Part shown: piece by piece, positions 15,960 through 24,686 of the stretch
Position numbering within the stretch: position 1 is the stretch's first letter
Layout: every line of letters starts with the position of its first letter
The notes under the pieces: generated by a model
The model's input: the letters and a program-made list of their open reading frames with translations, nothing else
The model's database searches: none
What the model was told of the DNA's origin: nothing
DNA from: Clostridiales bacterium
GTDB lineage: Bacteria; Bacillota; Clostridia; Christensenellales; UBA1242
NCBI GenBank assembly: GCA_015069385.1
Contig: SVIS01000011.1
Location: 1 to 46,633 of the forward strand
Reading direction: 5' to 3'
Length of the DNA stretch: 46,633 nt
Made by a program: the position numbers and the translations under genes

Positions 15960-16883
15960 ATGATCACAAAAAGAAAATATAGAAATAACGATTACAACAA
16001 AGTTAAAAAGTTCTTACAAGATCAATACCGAATAAACAAAAATGAAGATTGTTGGCTTCCACAGCGATGGGAGGATATGGAGTATAGAGTTGGCGTTATG
16101 ATTATTGATCGTGGTGGCGAAGACTGGCACGATGGCATATATCTATGGGAAGATAACAATAAACTTGTTGCAGTAATGAATAGCGAAGGCAAAAAAGAAG
16201 CTTTTATGCATATATCAAAAGGATATGAATACCTATTCACTGAAATGTTGGATATTGCAGAACAAATTTATCCTAATGCTAAATATAAAGATGATGGAAT
16301 TAAAAAACTATCTGTATTTGCTGTTGATAACAATAAATATAGAACAAGTGAATTAATTAAAAGAGGTTATGTAAAAGAAGAAGAACATTCTTATTTTAAA
16401 AAAGTTAAATGTAATAAAATAAACAAAATTAAGCTTCCCCAGGGGTTTGAGGTAATAAATGGAAGTCTTGAAGATAATAGCATGGCTTACGATGCTTGCC
16501 ATTGGGGATTTCATCCAGAAACAGAAGATGAGATATCTATTATTATCCCACATGATTGGAAAACAAGAGAACATGCTCCAATGTTTGATTATAAATACCA
16601 AATAATGATTAGAAATAAAGAAAATGGTGACATTTGTTCTTATCTTTATGTATGGGTTGAGAAAGAAACCAAAACCGCCTATGTTGAGCCTATGAGCACA
16701 AGAGAAAAATATAGGAAGAAAGGTTTCGGCAAGGCAATGTTATTACATGCTCAAAACTTGATGTTTGAAAATGGTATAAAATATTGTTTTGTTAATCCTT
16801 TTGCTGAGCATAGAGATAAAGTATATTCAAGTGCTGGTTTTACTACTTTTGACGAAGAATATATTTGGGTTAAAAAGTTTTGA
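15960..16883 (+). CDS. GNAT N-acetyltransferase, 307 aa (double-length)
   Basis: The C-terminal half has a clear GNAT core: AYVEPMSTREKYRKKGFGKAMLL (acetyl-CoA loop RKKGFG, about 240-250) and YSSAGF near the end. The N-terminal half is a second, degenerate GNAT-like unit (GVMIIDRGGEDWHDGIYLW), so the protein looks like a two-domain acetyltransferase. It is 4 nt downstream of the APH-like gene with AAAAGG before the ATG. The substrate is unknown. No terminator lies close to the stop; about 170 nt on is a hairpin at 17057. Confidence 0.75.
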   Translation: MITKRKYRNNDYNKVKKFLQDQYRINKNEDCWLPQRWEDMEYRVGVMIIDRGGEDWHDGIYLWEDNNKLVAVMNSEGKKEAFMHISKGYEYLFTEMLDIAEQIYPNAKYKDDGIKKLSVFAVDNNKYRTSELIKRGYVKEEEHSYFKKVKCNKINKIKLPQGFEVINGSLEDNSMAYDACHWGFHPETEDEISIIIPHDWKTREHAPMFDYKYQIMIRNKENGDICSYLYVWVEKETKTAYVEPMSTREKYRKKGFGKAMLLHAQNLMFENGIKYCFVNPFAEHRDKVYSSAGFTTFDEEYIWVKKF

Positions 16884-17056
16884 TGAAATATTTTTAATGC
16901 AAATCTTACTTAATTATGCTAGGCAGAATGTTTATAAATGTTATTGGGAAAAAGTAGAATATTTAAAATAAGAGTTGCCAAAATCTGGAACATTAGAAAA
17001 TTTAATAAGTAAATAAAGGTTCAAACAAAAAAATAGCATTTCGCCAAAATAGAATT

Positions 17057-17097
17057 GTACGCATCCTATTTAAACCAATAATGGTTGCGTATTTTTC
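17057..17097 (+). terminator. Terminator after the double GNAT gene
   Basis: TACGCA/TGCGTA stem extended by a CC/GG pair past one mismatch, then a T run. Confidence 0.65.
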
Positions 17098-17113
17098 TTT
17101 TTACAAGATTGTT

Positions 17114-17141
17114 TTGGAATTTCTTTTAAAAGTGGTATAAT
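17114..17141 (+). promoter_or_regulatory. Promoter of the 17206 acetyltransferase
   Basis: TTGGAA (17114-17119), 16-bp spacer, TATAAT (17136-17141). Confidence 0.5.
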
Positions 17142-17159
17142 GCAAATAAGGAGAAAATT

Positions 17160-17183
17160 ATGAAAATTATATATAGTATATAA
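17160..17183 (+). CDS. Possible leader peptide MKIIYSI
   Basis: A seven-codon ORF with its own ATAAGGAG ribosome site, ending 22 nt before the acetyltransferase start. Leader ORFs of this kind precede some inducible resistance genes, but no attenuator stem-loop is evident, so this is weak. Confidence 0.3.
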   Translation: MKIIYSI

Positions 17184-17205
17184 TATTTACTCGGGGAGAA
17201 AATGT

Positions 17206-17742
17206 ATGATGATAGAAACAGAAAGGCTTATTTTAAGAGAATGGAAATTATCTGATATATCAAGTATGGTTGAAGGATTAAATAATTTTGATACTTCAAA
17301 AAATTTAACAGTCCCTTTCCCTTATACAAAAGAGCATGCAGAAAGTTTTATTAATAAGCATTTAAAAAATGATGAAAACAACTATTATTTTGCAATTGTA
17401 TTAAAAGATACAAATAAGGTAATAGGTGGAACAAGTTTAGAAATTAAAACAGATATCAATAAAAACAAGGGCGGTATTTGGTTAAATAATAAATATCATG
17501 GAAAGGGTTTGGGAACTGAAGTTTGGATTGCAAGAGCAAAATTTGCTTTTGAGACATTAAATTTAAACGAACTTGAAAATGGTTTTTTTGAACATAACGA
17601 AATCTCTTGGAAAATGCAACAAAAATTGGGATATAAAATTGTTGGTAAAACCATCAATTATTGTCCTGCATTAAATAGGGAGGTTGTTGAGATTATTACC
17701 AATTTAAAAAAAGAAGAATTTTACAATTCAATTAATAATTAA
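17206..17742 (+). CDS. GNAT N-acetyltransferase (RimJ/RimL-like)
   Basis: A 178-residue acetyltransferase beginning with the typical IETERLILREWKLSD. VIGGTSLEI forms the central strand, WLNNKYHGKGLGTEVWI gives the acetyl-CoA pyrophosphate loop (HGKGLGT), and NEISWKMQQKLGY is the conserved late motif. RimJ/RimL relatives acetylate protein N-termini or small molecules, and resistance enzymes also belong here. GGGGAG lies 7 nt before the first ATG; a second in-frame ATG at 17209 is equally possible. It is a single-gene unit with its own promoter and terminator. Confidence 0.85.
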   Translation: MMIETERLILREWKLSDISSMVEGLNNFDTSKNLTVPFPYTKEHAESFINKHLKNDENNYYFAIVLKDTNKVIGGTSLEIKTDINKNKGGIWLNNKYHGKGLGTEVWIARAKFAFETLNLNELENGFFEHNEISWKMQQKLGYKIVGKTINYCPALNREVVEIITNLKKEEFYNSINN

Positions 17743-17784
17743 AATACAATCGCTACTTTGCCAAAAGAGATTGTATCCTAATTT

Positions 17785-17816
17785 AAAAAATCACCAATAT
17801 AATTTGGTGATTTTTT
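17785..17816. terminator. Bidirectional terminator between acetyltransferase and SDR
   Basis: Stem AATCACCAA/TTGGTGATT with A-rich left and T-rich right flanks. Confidence 0.85.
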
Positions 17817-17839
17817 AAATTAAAATTGTTTTTAATATA

Positions 17840-18628
17840 TTATAGACAGCATTTTACCATTCCACCATCAACGTTAAGTGCAACGCCTGTAATATAGTGT
17901 GCAGGTACGCTTGAAAGGAATACGGTTGCAGATGCAATTTCCTCTGCTTTTGCATATCTTCCCATAGGAATATTTGTTTTTGCAAACCAATCAATGGCAG
18001 CTTCTTTATCCATTCCAGTAGCTGAAGCAAGTTGATCACCTAATTGGCCATTAGCGTGCCAAAGTGGAGTATCAACAGGGCCTGGGCAAACTGCGTTTAC
18101 ATTTACATTAAATGGAGCACAGTAAGAAGAATAATCTTTTGTAATCATAATATCAGCAGCCTTAATTGTATCATAACTAATTAAACCTCCCGGTTGTTTG
18201 CCAAAAACTGATGCTGTGTTTACAACGCTTCCCCAACCATTTTTCTTAAAATGAGGAATACATAAGTTTGTTAAACGAACTGGAGCATACATCATAAGTT
18301 CTGCGTGTTTACGGAAAATTTCTTCAGGGAATGTTTCCATATCTCCCATAAGAGCCGTTCCTGCATTGTTAACTAAAACGTCAATTTTACCAAAAGTTTT
18401 TGCTACATTATCAACAAAAGTTTTACATGCATTAGCATCTGTAATATCAACTTTTTCAACATAAACTTCGGTTTGTAGTTCTTTTTGAAGTTTGTTAAGT
18501 CCTTCTAAATTAATGTCAGCAAGTGCAAGTTTTGCCCCTTCGTTTGCATAAGCAACTGCAATAGCTTTACCAATGCCAGAAGCAGCACCTGTAACAATAA
18601 CTACTCTATCTTTTAAACCTAAATCCAT
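17840..18628 (-). CDS. Short-chain dehydrogenase/reductase (SDR)
   Basis: A 262-residue classical SDR, an NAD(P)-dependent oxidoreductase. The cofactor motif TGAASGIGKAIA is near the N-terminus, DVLVNNAGTAL is the NNAG motif, the catalytic Ser lies in NTASVFG, YDTIK is the YxxxK motif (about residue 158), and VCPGPVDTPLW plus the C-terminal ITGVALNVDGGM are standard. AGGAGG precedes the ATG. ADI after the second beta-alpha unit suggests NAD rather than NADP. The substrate (3-oxoacyl-ACP, sugar alcohol or steroid-like) cannot be told from the sequence. It is transcribed alone. Confidence 0.88.
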   Translation of the reverse strand: MDLGLKDRVVIVTGAASGIGKAIAVAYANEGAKLALADINLEGLNKLQKELQTEVYVEKVDITDANACKTFVDNVAKTFGKIDVLVNNAGTALMGDMETFPEEIFRKHAELMMYAPVRLTNLCIPHFKKNGWGSVVNTASVFGKQPGGLISYDTIKAADIMITKDYSSYCAPFNVNVNAVCPGPVDTPLWHANGQLGDQLASATGMDKEAAIDWFAKTNIPMGRYAKAEEIASATVFLSSVPAHYITGVALNVDGGMVKCCL

Positions 18629-18665
18629 TTTTTACCTCCTATAGATGGTTTCTAGTTTAAGTATT

Positions 18666-18718
18666 GCATATTTTTTTAATTTTTTAAAAGTATTTAAAGC
18701 ATATTTTTTTAATTTTTT
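18666..18718. repeat. 20-bp direct repeat, 33-bp period
   Basis: GCATATTTTTTTAATTTTTT occurs at 18666 and 18699 in the AT-rich gap between the divergent SDR and lipoprotein genes. Confidence 0.6.
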
Positions 18719-18792
18719 ATTTTTTTGCATTTTAAAACATCTTTCTGATGACTTATTAATTAATCAAATAGTTTGTTTTTTTAAAAAAAGTA

Positions 18793-18821
18793 TTCAATTT
18801 TCCAATAATATGTGTTATACT
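18793..18821 (+). promoter_or_regulatory. Probable promoter of the BspA-like lipoprotein
   Basis: TTCAAT (18793-18798), 17-bp spacer, TATACT (18816-18821); -35 is weak. Confidence 0.4.
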
Positions 18822-18842
18822 AAATATTAGGAGTTTATAAAT

Positions 18843-20420
18843 ATGAAAAAAAATTGGATTAATGCATTAATAATGTCTTGCATTATGCTATTAGTTGGTT
18901 TTGGATTATGTGCTTGTAAAGAAAATACAAAATATACTTTATTTATCTATGTAGATAATGAAATTTTTCAAACAGTCGAACTTGAAGAAAGTGAAATTGA
19001 AACATATACTTTGCCTACTATAGATATGAAAAAAGATGACTTATATTACTTCTCTGGTTGGACGGGAGATATTAAAGATAATAAATTAAAAATAAATGAA
19101 TTCTCAAAGTCATTAACTGTGAGTGGTACATATAAACCAATTTTCTCAGTTTCAGAAAATGGTGAATTAAGTGTAGATGAAAACGATATAACTAAAAGTT
19201 TTAAAGAATTAATTATTCCTTCAAATATTAATGATATCAATGTTTTAAGTATTGGAAATTATGAATTTAGTAACTTTAATAATCTTAAAACTATAGTTTT
19301 GCCAACAACGCTACAATCAATTGGGAGTGATGCTTTTAACTATTGTTGGGGATTAATGGAAATAATTAATTTATCAAATATGAACATTGAAATTGGTTCA
19401 CACGAAAATGGTGGCGTTGGTTTTCATGCTTATTTTATAAGTAATGACATTAATGATAGATTAGTGTATCAAAACATAGATGGTACACTTTATGTTGAAG
19501 ATAATGACCATTTAATTGCAATAGGGGTAGAAGACCGTAATACTAAGGAAATAATAATAAATGAAAATACAGATTCAATTAGCGATTTTGCATTTGCCAA
19601 TTGTAAAAATGTAGAAAAAATATATTTTAATCCAACCGCTTGCTATGGATTGCCTACCACAACACATGCAACTTGTGGGATTGGTCGTGATAGTAAAAAT
19701 GTGACAGTTTATATAGGTGCAAACGTTAAAAGTATTCCGGATCGTTTATTTATGAATACTTGGAGCGATGACTTTTATGGCAATTATTATGGTGCCACAC
19801 ATATCAAAAATGTTATCTTTTCAGAAGGATCACAATGCGAAAGTATTGGAGATTATGCTTTTGATGATTGTATATATCTTGAATCTATAATAATACCTCA
19901 TAACATTAAATATATTGGCATTGATGCATATATGGGTTGTGTTAATGTAACTGAAATTAATTATAAGGCTACTAATTGTACCAATATTTCTACTAACTCA
20001 TTTTTATATTCAAATTCAGGAGATCAAAGGCAGCTTCAAGTAAATATTGGCAAGGGCGTACAACATATCCCAGCAAACATTTTTAATAAAGACGATATAT
20101 CTAAGGTTGTTTTTGAAGAAGGATCTATTTGTGAAACTATAGATGACTATGCATTTGATAATTCTAGTATAACTTATATAATTTTGCCTAAATCTATAAA
20201 AACAATTGGATCTTATGCTTTGGGCGATATTTGTATTGAAATTTATTATCTTGGTAATGAAATCGAATGGGAAGAGGTTGAAAAAACGGCGGCTGATTAC
20301 GAAGACATAACAATTTATTACTACATTGAAGACGAATCTAATTTACCACAAGATAATGGCAATTATTGGCATTATGACATTGATAGAAAAACACCAATAA
20401 TTTGGCAAGGCATCGAATAA
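18843..20420 (+). CDS. Lipoprotein with BspA-type leucine-rich repeats
   Basis: A 525-residue exported lipoprotein: basic N-terminus, hydrophobic segment (residues 8-22) and lipobox GLCAC with Cys about position 24. A short beta domain (YTLFIYVDNEIF ... FSGWTGDI) resembles cell-wall InlB/Flg_new-type repeats. From about residue 130 it has BspA/LRR_5 repeats of the pattern LKTIVLPTTLQSIGSDAF and YLESIIIPHNIKYIG. Such proteins are surface adhesins or carbohydrate/protein-binding scaffolds. AGGAG precedes the ATG. It is followed 15 nt later by a GNAT gene, probably on one transcript though with no functional link. Confidence 0.82.
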   Translation: MKKNWINALIMSCIMLLVGFGLCACKENTKYTLFIYVDNEIFQTVELEESEIETYTLPTIDMKKDDLYYFSGWTGDIKDNKLKINEFSKSLTVSGTYKPIFSVSENGELSVDENDITKSFKELIIPSNINDINVLSIGNYEFSNFNNLKTIVLPTTLQSIGSDAFNYCWGLMEIINLSNMNIEIGSHENGGVGFHAYFISNDINDRLVYQNIDGTLYVEDNDHLIAIGVEDRNTKEIIINENTDSISDFAFANCKNVEKIYFNPTACYGLPTTTHATCGIGRDSKNVTVYIGANVKSIPDRLFMNTWSDDFYGNYYGATHIKNVIFSEGSQCESIGDYAFDDCIYLESIIIPHNIKYIGIDAYMGCVNVTEINYKATNCTNISTNSFLYSNSGDQRQLQVNIGKGVQHIPANIFNKDDISKVVFEEGSICETIDDYAFDNSSITYIILPKSIKTIGSYALGDICIEIYYLGNEIEWEEVEKTAADYEDITIYYYIEDESNLPQDNGNYWHYDIDRKTPIIWQGIE

Positions 20421-20435
20421 AAAGGTAGGGTTTAT

Positions 20436-20840
20436 ATGTTACAAATAAAACAACAATTTCCATCAAACAGTGAATTTAATGAATTGTTTTGTTCAGTTGG
20501 TTGGGGTAAAAGAAACGATAATAAGATAAATAATCATAGAGCAAAAAGTGACTTTTCTGTTTGTGTGTTTGATAATGAAACAATTGTTGGAATGGCGAGA
20601 GTTGTTGGCGATGGTTCTTACTATACTATTTATGATGTTGTTACAAGAAAAGAGTATCAAGGTAGAGGAATAGGGCGAATTTTAATGACAGAATTAATAA
20701 ATTGGTATAAGTCAATTGAAGATGATGATACTTATTTATATTTAGGTGCTTCCTATGGAAAAGAAAAGTTTTACGAAAAGTTTGGCTTTAAGGCTCGCCC
20801 ATATGGGAATATTGGTGCGGGTATGAAGTATGAGATATAG
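20436..20840 (+). CDS. GNAT N-acetyltransferase, 134 aa
   Basis: A compact single-domain GNAT. The core is VGMARVVGDGSYYTIYDVVT followed by the acetyl-CoA loop YQGRGIGRILM (about residues 74-84) and FYEKFGFKARP near the C-terminus, a layout common in YitI/aminoglycoside-like small acetyltransferases. AAAGGTAGGG lies before the ATG. It starts 15 nt after the lipoprotein stop. The length is usual for the small GNAT class. The substrate is unknown. A terminator of the TAATC-loop type follows 50 nt downstream. Confidence 0.85.
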   Translation: MLQIKQQFPSNSEFNELFCSVGWGKRNDNKINNHRAKSDFSVCVFDNETIVGMARVVGDGSYYTIYDVVTRKEYQGRGIGRILMTELINWYKSIEDDDTYLYLGASYGKEKFYEKFGFKARPYGNIGAGMKYEI

Positions 20841-20891
20841 AATAAGTCCAAAACCACATTTTAACAATCAATTAAATAAGATTGTTGTTAC

Positions 20892-20927
20892 AAAAAAACA
20901 AATCGATAATCTCGGTTTGTTTTTTTT
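20892..20927 (+). terminator. Terminator after the small GNAT gene
   Basis: ACAAATCGA/TCGGTTTGT stem around a TAATC loop with a long T tail; 18 of 19 core bases match the tRNA-Ser terminator. Confidence 0.85.
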
Positions 20928-21001
20928 CGAGTTTTATGATTATTCTTAACGAAGATTAGTTAAATTTTTTAATACGAAAAAAAGATTAAGGTTAAAAATA
21001 A

Positions 21002-21538
21002 TTATGCTCTATTAGTATATTCTTTTAATAAAAGTTGAGCCATTTGCTCGGGTGATTCTTTGCAATCACGTTCTAGCCATAGTCTGCACATTTCTTTTAT
21101 GCCAGCACCAAAAAAACTTGCTCTATAAAATAAACTAATATCATCTTTGTTTATTTTTGTTTTATCTTTTATATTTGTTAAAACTTGATTTTTGATATTT
21201 GTTTCTGCAAGGGTGGCGTAAGGAATATTTAAAAAAGCCTTATAAAAATATTTATTTTTTTCTACAAAGGTAAACATTTCAACGAATGCTTCATGTGTTT
21301 GCCTTAGACCAAAATCAAAAATCAATGCCATACCATTAGCAAACTTAGCTTCAATTTTAATAATTAAGTCGTTTATATCATCGTAGTGGGCATAAAATGT
21401 ACTCCTATTTATTTCGGCATTTTTGCAAATTTGACTAATCGTTATATCTTCATATTTATTGTTTAAAATTAAAGTAAGAAATATTGTTTCAATTTTCTCA
21501 CTACTTGTTTTATATCTTTTATTATTTTTTATATTCAT
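21002..21538 (-). CDS. TetR/AcrR family transcriptional regulator
   Basis: A 178-residue one-component repressor. The N-terminal HTH is visible: TSSEKIETIFLTLILNNKYE, then DITISQICKNAEINRSTFYAHY, the near-universal TetR recognition helix ending in TFYAHYDD. The rest is a helical ligand-binding domain with a C-terminal WLERDCKESPEQMAQLL segment. AAAGGAG precedes the ATG. It is divergent from the small coiled protein and the ABC transporter operon, so it most likely represses that operon and itself, responding to the exported compound. Confidence 0.88.
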   Translation of the reverse strand: MNIKNNKRYKTSSEKIETIFLTLILNNKYEDITISQICKNAEINRSTFYAHYDDINDLIIKIEAKFANGMALIFDFGLRQTHEAFVEMFTFVEKNKYFYKAFLNIPYATLAETNIKNQVLTNIKDKTKINKDDISLFYRASFFGAGIKEMCRLWLERDCKESPEQMAQLLLKEYTNRA

Positions 21539-21553
21539 AAAACTCCTTTAATC

Positions 21554-21576
21554 CAACAAATGTATGATTTTTGTTG
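21554..21576. promoter_or_regulatory. Inverted repeat, candidate TetR operator
   Basis: CAACAAA-N9-TTTGTTG lies 16 nt upstream of the TetR start. A related inverted copy of its half-site (CAAATGTTGG) occurs at 21640 near the operon promoter. Confidence 0.45.
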
Positions 21577-21689
21577 CGAACAAATTAAAATCAAAATAGT
21601 AATGATAGAAAAATTTTATTATAATATTATTAAATAGTCAAATGTTGGAATAATATTTGGCTATAATAATAAATAAGGAGAATAAAATT

Positions 21690-22016
21690 ATGTCAGAGAA
21701 AAAAGAAAATTTTTTTAAAAAAGCTTTTAACGATATGAAGGAGAATGCAAAAGCACAACATGAAGTTGACAAGGCTAATTTTGCAGCAGTAAAAGCTGAA
21801 AGCAAGGCAAACTTCGAAGAAAACAGAGGCAGTAACACTTGGAAAAAAGCAAAAGCAATTGGTAAACAATCTTGGGAAGATGCACATATGAGTCCTGCAG
21901 AACGTACGGCAAAAACAAGAGAACAACAGGCAAAACAAATTGAAGAAGCAAATGAAAGAATTAGAATTGCAAACGAAAGGTATGCCGCAGCAAAGGTGGA
22001 AAAAAAGAAAAAATAA
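21690..22016 (+). CDS. Small charged coiled-coil protein, first gene of the ABC operon
   Basis: 108 residues, almost entirely helical and extremely rich in Lys, Glu and Ala (FKKAFNDMKENAKAQ, then EEANERIRIANERYAAAKV), with no membrane segment. The start at 21690 is chosen for its AATAAGGAG; a start at 21657 lies inside the promoter. It sits 18 nt before the first ABC ATPase on the same strand. I do not know the family; a SHOCT-less stress or cytosolic accessory role is possible. A TATAAT at 21662 is the probable -10. Confidence 0.65.
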   Translation: MSEKKENFFKKAFNDMKENAKAQHEVDKANFAAVKAESKANFEENRGSNTWKKAKAIGKQSWEDAHMSPAERTAKTREQQAKQIEEANERIRIANERYAAAKVEKKKK

Positions 22017-22034
22017 ATCTAGGAGCTATTAAAT

Positions 22035-22937
22035 ATGAATGCAATAGAAATTAGAGATTTAAAAAAATCATTTCGAGGTATGTATGCTTTAAATGGTCTT
22101 AATATGACTGTACCTGTTGGCTCAATTTATGGCTTTATTGGCGAAAATGGAAGTGGAAAATCTACAACCGAAAAACTTATTTGTGGGCATCTTATAAAAG
22201 ATAGTGGAACTATTAAACTTTTTGGCAAAGATTATACCGATGCTGGTGTTAGAGTAAAAGTTGGGGCATTAATAGAAAATGCAGGCTGTTTTCCTGGTTC
22301 TAGTGTATATACTAATCTTATGATGCAAGCTATAAATCTTGGCATTGAAAATCCTGATGATGAAATTTTAAGAGTTTTAAAAATAGTTAGAATGGAAGAA
22401 CATGCAAAGCTTAAATTTAAAAAATGCTCACTTGGTATGAAACAAAGAATCGGCATTGCTATGGCATTACTTGGTAGTCCGGTACTTTTAATTCTAGATG
22501 AACCAATCAATGGTTTAGATACCGATGGAATGAGAATAATGCGAGAAATTTTAGTTGATATTACAAAAAACTATAATTGTACTGTTCTTATATCATCTCA
22601 TATTTTAGGTGAACTCGAAAAAATTGCTACACATTACGGCATTATCAGACAGGGTAAAATGATTCAAGAATTAACAGCAAAAGAAATGGAAAGCAGAGCA
22701 CGTATTTTTGTTTCAATAAAAACAAAAGATATGCAAGGTGCTTTAAAAATATTAAAACAAAAACACAATAATGTTCGTCAAGAAGGTGAATATATTAAAG
22801 TTTATGATATAGAAGACACTGAAAATATTATAAGATATTTAATTGAAAATGGACATATTGTAAATGAAGTTAAGAAAAACAAAGTAGGTCTTGAAGAATA
22901 TTATATTGAACTTATGTCAAAAAAGGAGGGTGAATAA
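22035..22937 (+). CDS. ABC transporter ATP-binding protein (BcrA/lantibiotic-immunity type), copy 1
   Basis: A 300-residue ATPase of an ABC-2 exporter. Walker A is GENGSGKST (about 38-46), the signature is the variant CSLGMKQRIGIA, Walker B is LLILDEPINGLD, and the H-loop is ISSHILGELEKIATH. The C-terminal ~90 residues form the regulatory extension typical of BcrA-like proteins. AGGAG precedes the ATG. The permease begins 1 nt after its stop. It is closely similar to the second ATPase at 23780, showing a tandem duplication of the ATPase-permease pair. Likely role: removal of membrane-active peptides or antibiotics (inferred). Confidence 0.92.
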   Translation: MNAIEIRDLKKSFRGMYALNGLNMTVPVGSIYGFIGENGSGKSTTEKLICGHLIKDSGTIKLFGKDYTDAGVRVKVGALIENAGCFPGSSVYTNLMMQAINLGIENPDDEILRVLKIVRMEEHAKLKFKKCSLGMKQRIGIAMALLGSPVLLILDEPINGLDTDGMRIMREILVDITKNYNCTVLISSHILGELEKIATHYGIIRQGKMIQELTAKEMESRARIFVSIKTKDMQGALKILKQKHNNVRQEGEYIKVYDIEDTENIIRYLIENGHIVNEVKKNKVGLEEYYIELMSKKEGE

Positions 22938-22938
22938 T

Positions 22939-23766
22939 ATGGAGCAAAAAAAAGAATTGAATTTTACTTCTCCTAGTTTTGGCAAAAGACTTAAAGGTAT
23001 GCTAGGCGTTGATTTTTATAGGCTATTTCATACTCCTTTATTTTATATTTTTCTTGCAATAGCAGCAATTATTCCGGCAATGATATTAGGAATGACAGGT
23101 ATAGAAAATGCGCAAGGAATTGTGGAACCAATGTATACAAATACTTGGCAAGTAATTGCCGCTCAAAACCCATTATATGTTGTTTCAAGTATTGCTGAGT
23201 ACGCAAATATGAATATGGTCTTTATATTTGGCGGAATTATGGTGTCTATTTTTATTGGACATGATTACAAAAGTGGATATGTAAAACAATTATTTACAAC
23301 TCATCCTAAAAAACAAGACTATATGTTATCTAAAACAATTATTGGTGCTTTTTCTATGACTTGTATGTGCATAACATATTTGTTTGGAACAATACTAGCG
23401 GGTTTATTTGTGGGGGCATCTTTTAGTGTTAATATAGGCTCTTTAATTTGTGCAATTCTTGGCAAAATGATAATGAGTTTGGGTTGGGCAAGTTTGTTTG
23501 TTTTCTTAAATATCATATTTAGAAAATATTTTGCAATTTCAATTGCTTCATCATTTTTCTTCGGTACAGGTATATTAATTGTTGGTGCGGCAGCAATTCT
23601 AGGTAATTCAAGCATTTTAAATATCTTTTTATATGGTTCATCTGTTTTTGCATGCCTCTCTAGCAATATTCTTACACTTGTTACATGTTTAATAGTTTCA
23701 ATTGCTTGGTCGGTTATTTACAATATTCTTGGAACTCATATTTTAAACAAGAGTGATGTATATTAA
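22939..23766 (+). CDS. ABC-2 type permease, copy 1
   Basis: A 275-residue integral membrane protein with six predicted helices, partner of the ATPase just upstream. It opens with a cytosolic N-terminus (FGKRLKGMLGVDFYRLFHTPLF) shared in pattern with the copy-2 permease. A conserved GHDYKSGYVKQLFTTHPKKQDY segment, the usual ABC-2 coupling motif, follows helix 2. The start at 22939 is supported by AAAGGAGGG; an upstream in-frame start at 22891 overlaps the ATPase deeply and is rejected. It is part of the 21690-25490 operon. Confidence 0.88.
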   Translation: MEQKKELNFTSPSFGKRLKGMLGVDFYRLFHTPLFYIFLAIAAIIPAMILGMTGIENAQGIVEPMYTNTWQVIAAQNPLYVVSSIAEYANMNMVFIFGGIMVSIFIGHDYKSGYVKQLFTTHPKKQDYMLSKTIIGAFSMTCMCITYLFGTILAGLFVGASFSVNIGSLICAILGKMIMSLGWASLFVFLNIIFRKYFAISIASSFFFGTGILIVGAAAILGNSSILNIFLYGSSVFACLSSNILTLVTCLIVSIAWSVIYNILGTHILNKSDVY

Positions 23767-23779
23767 AGGAGATAAAACT

Positions 23780-24685
23780 ATGAATGCTATTGAAATTAAA
23801 AATTTAACAAAAAAATTTGGTGAAAAACAAGCACTTGCAGGGCTTAATATGACTGTGCCGGTTGGTTCAATTTATGGCTTTATTGGCGAAAATGGTAGCG
23901 GAAAGTCAACTACTGAAAAAATTATCTGCGGACTCATTCACCCTAGCAGTGGACAGGTTAAGTTATATGATAAAGATTATACTGATGTAAATGTAAGGGC
24001 AAGTGTTGGTGTTTTAATTGAAGCACCAGGTTGTTATCCTAATTATAGTGTTTGGAATAATTTAATGCTTCAGGCAACAAATTTAAGCATAGAAAATAAA
24101 GAAGAGGAAGTTAAAAAAGTTCTTAAAATGGTAAGAATGGAAGGTGCTGCCGCTAATAAGTTTAAAAATTGCTCACTTGGCATGAAACAAAGAATCGGAA
24201 TTGCTATGGCATTACTTGGAAATCCTAAACTTTTGGTTCTAGATGAGCCAATTAATGGGCTTGATGCCGATGGTATGAGAATAATGAGAGAAGTGTTAAC
24301 GGATATAACAACAAAAGGTGGTACTGTTTTAATTTCTTCACATATATTAGGAGAACTTGAAAAAATAGCAACACACTATGGCATTATTCGTGGTGGTAAA
24401 ATGATTGTAGAAATGACAGCTGATGAACTTGACAAAAGTTGTCCTACATTTGTTGCACTTAATGCAAAAGATATGAGTAAAACAAAAGAAATATTAAAGA
24501 AAAACTATTCTCGCGTTTTGATAGATGAACAAAAAGAATATATAAGAATTTATGATTCAACAAGTCCTGAAGAAGTTGTTAAATATTTGTATGATAACAA
24601 CATTATTGTTAATGAAATTAAAACAGACAAAATCGGTTTAGAAGAATATTATATAAATCTTATGAACAAAAAGGGGGCTAAATAA
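23780..24685 (+). CDS. ABC transporter ATP-binding protein (BcrA type), copy 2
   Basis: A 301-residue ATPase closely similar to copy 1, with identical Walker A (GENGSGKST), signature (CSLGMKQRIGIAMALLG) and almost identical Walker B (LLVLDEPINGLD). Divergence is concentrated in the C-terminal regulatory part. AAAGGAG precedes the ATG at 23780, which lies 13 nt after the copy-1 permease stop; an ATG-like start at 23753 is in the permease. Two ATPase-permease pairs in one operon could form one hetero-complex or two pumps with different substrates. Confidence 0.92.
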   Translation: MNAIEIKNLTKKFGEKQALAGLNMTVPVGSIYGFIGENGSGKSTTEKIICGLIHPSSGQVKLYDKDYTDVNVRASVGVLIEAPGCYPNYSVWNNLMLQATNLSIENKEEEVKKVLKMVRMEGAAANKFKNCSLGMKQRIGIAMALLGNPKLLVLDEPINGLDADGMRIMREVLTDITTKGGTVLISSHILGELEKIATHYGIIRGGKMIVEMTADELDKSCPTFVALNAKDMSKTKEILKKNYSRVLIDEQKEYIRIYDSTSPEEVVKYLYDNNIIVNEIKTDKIGLEEYYINLMNKKGAK

Positions 24686-24686
24686 A

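Larger units (their letters stand above)
16884..17205. other. Intergenic region with terminator, promoter and a 7-codon leader ORF
   Basis: Holds a possible coding remnant just after 16884, a terminator (17057-17097), a promoter (17114-17141) and a mini-ORF (17160-17183). Confidence 0.4.

Noticed and set aside
16789..16971. 60-aa reading frame overlapping the end of the double GNAT gene
   Set aside because: Mostly a shadow of the acetyltransferase; the part after 16884 may be a decayed remnant but cannot be assigned.
18645..18830. 61-aa reading frame in the SDR-lipoprotein gap
   Set aside because: Extremely Phe-rich product of AT-rich repeats, no ribosome site, covers both promoters.
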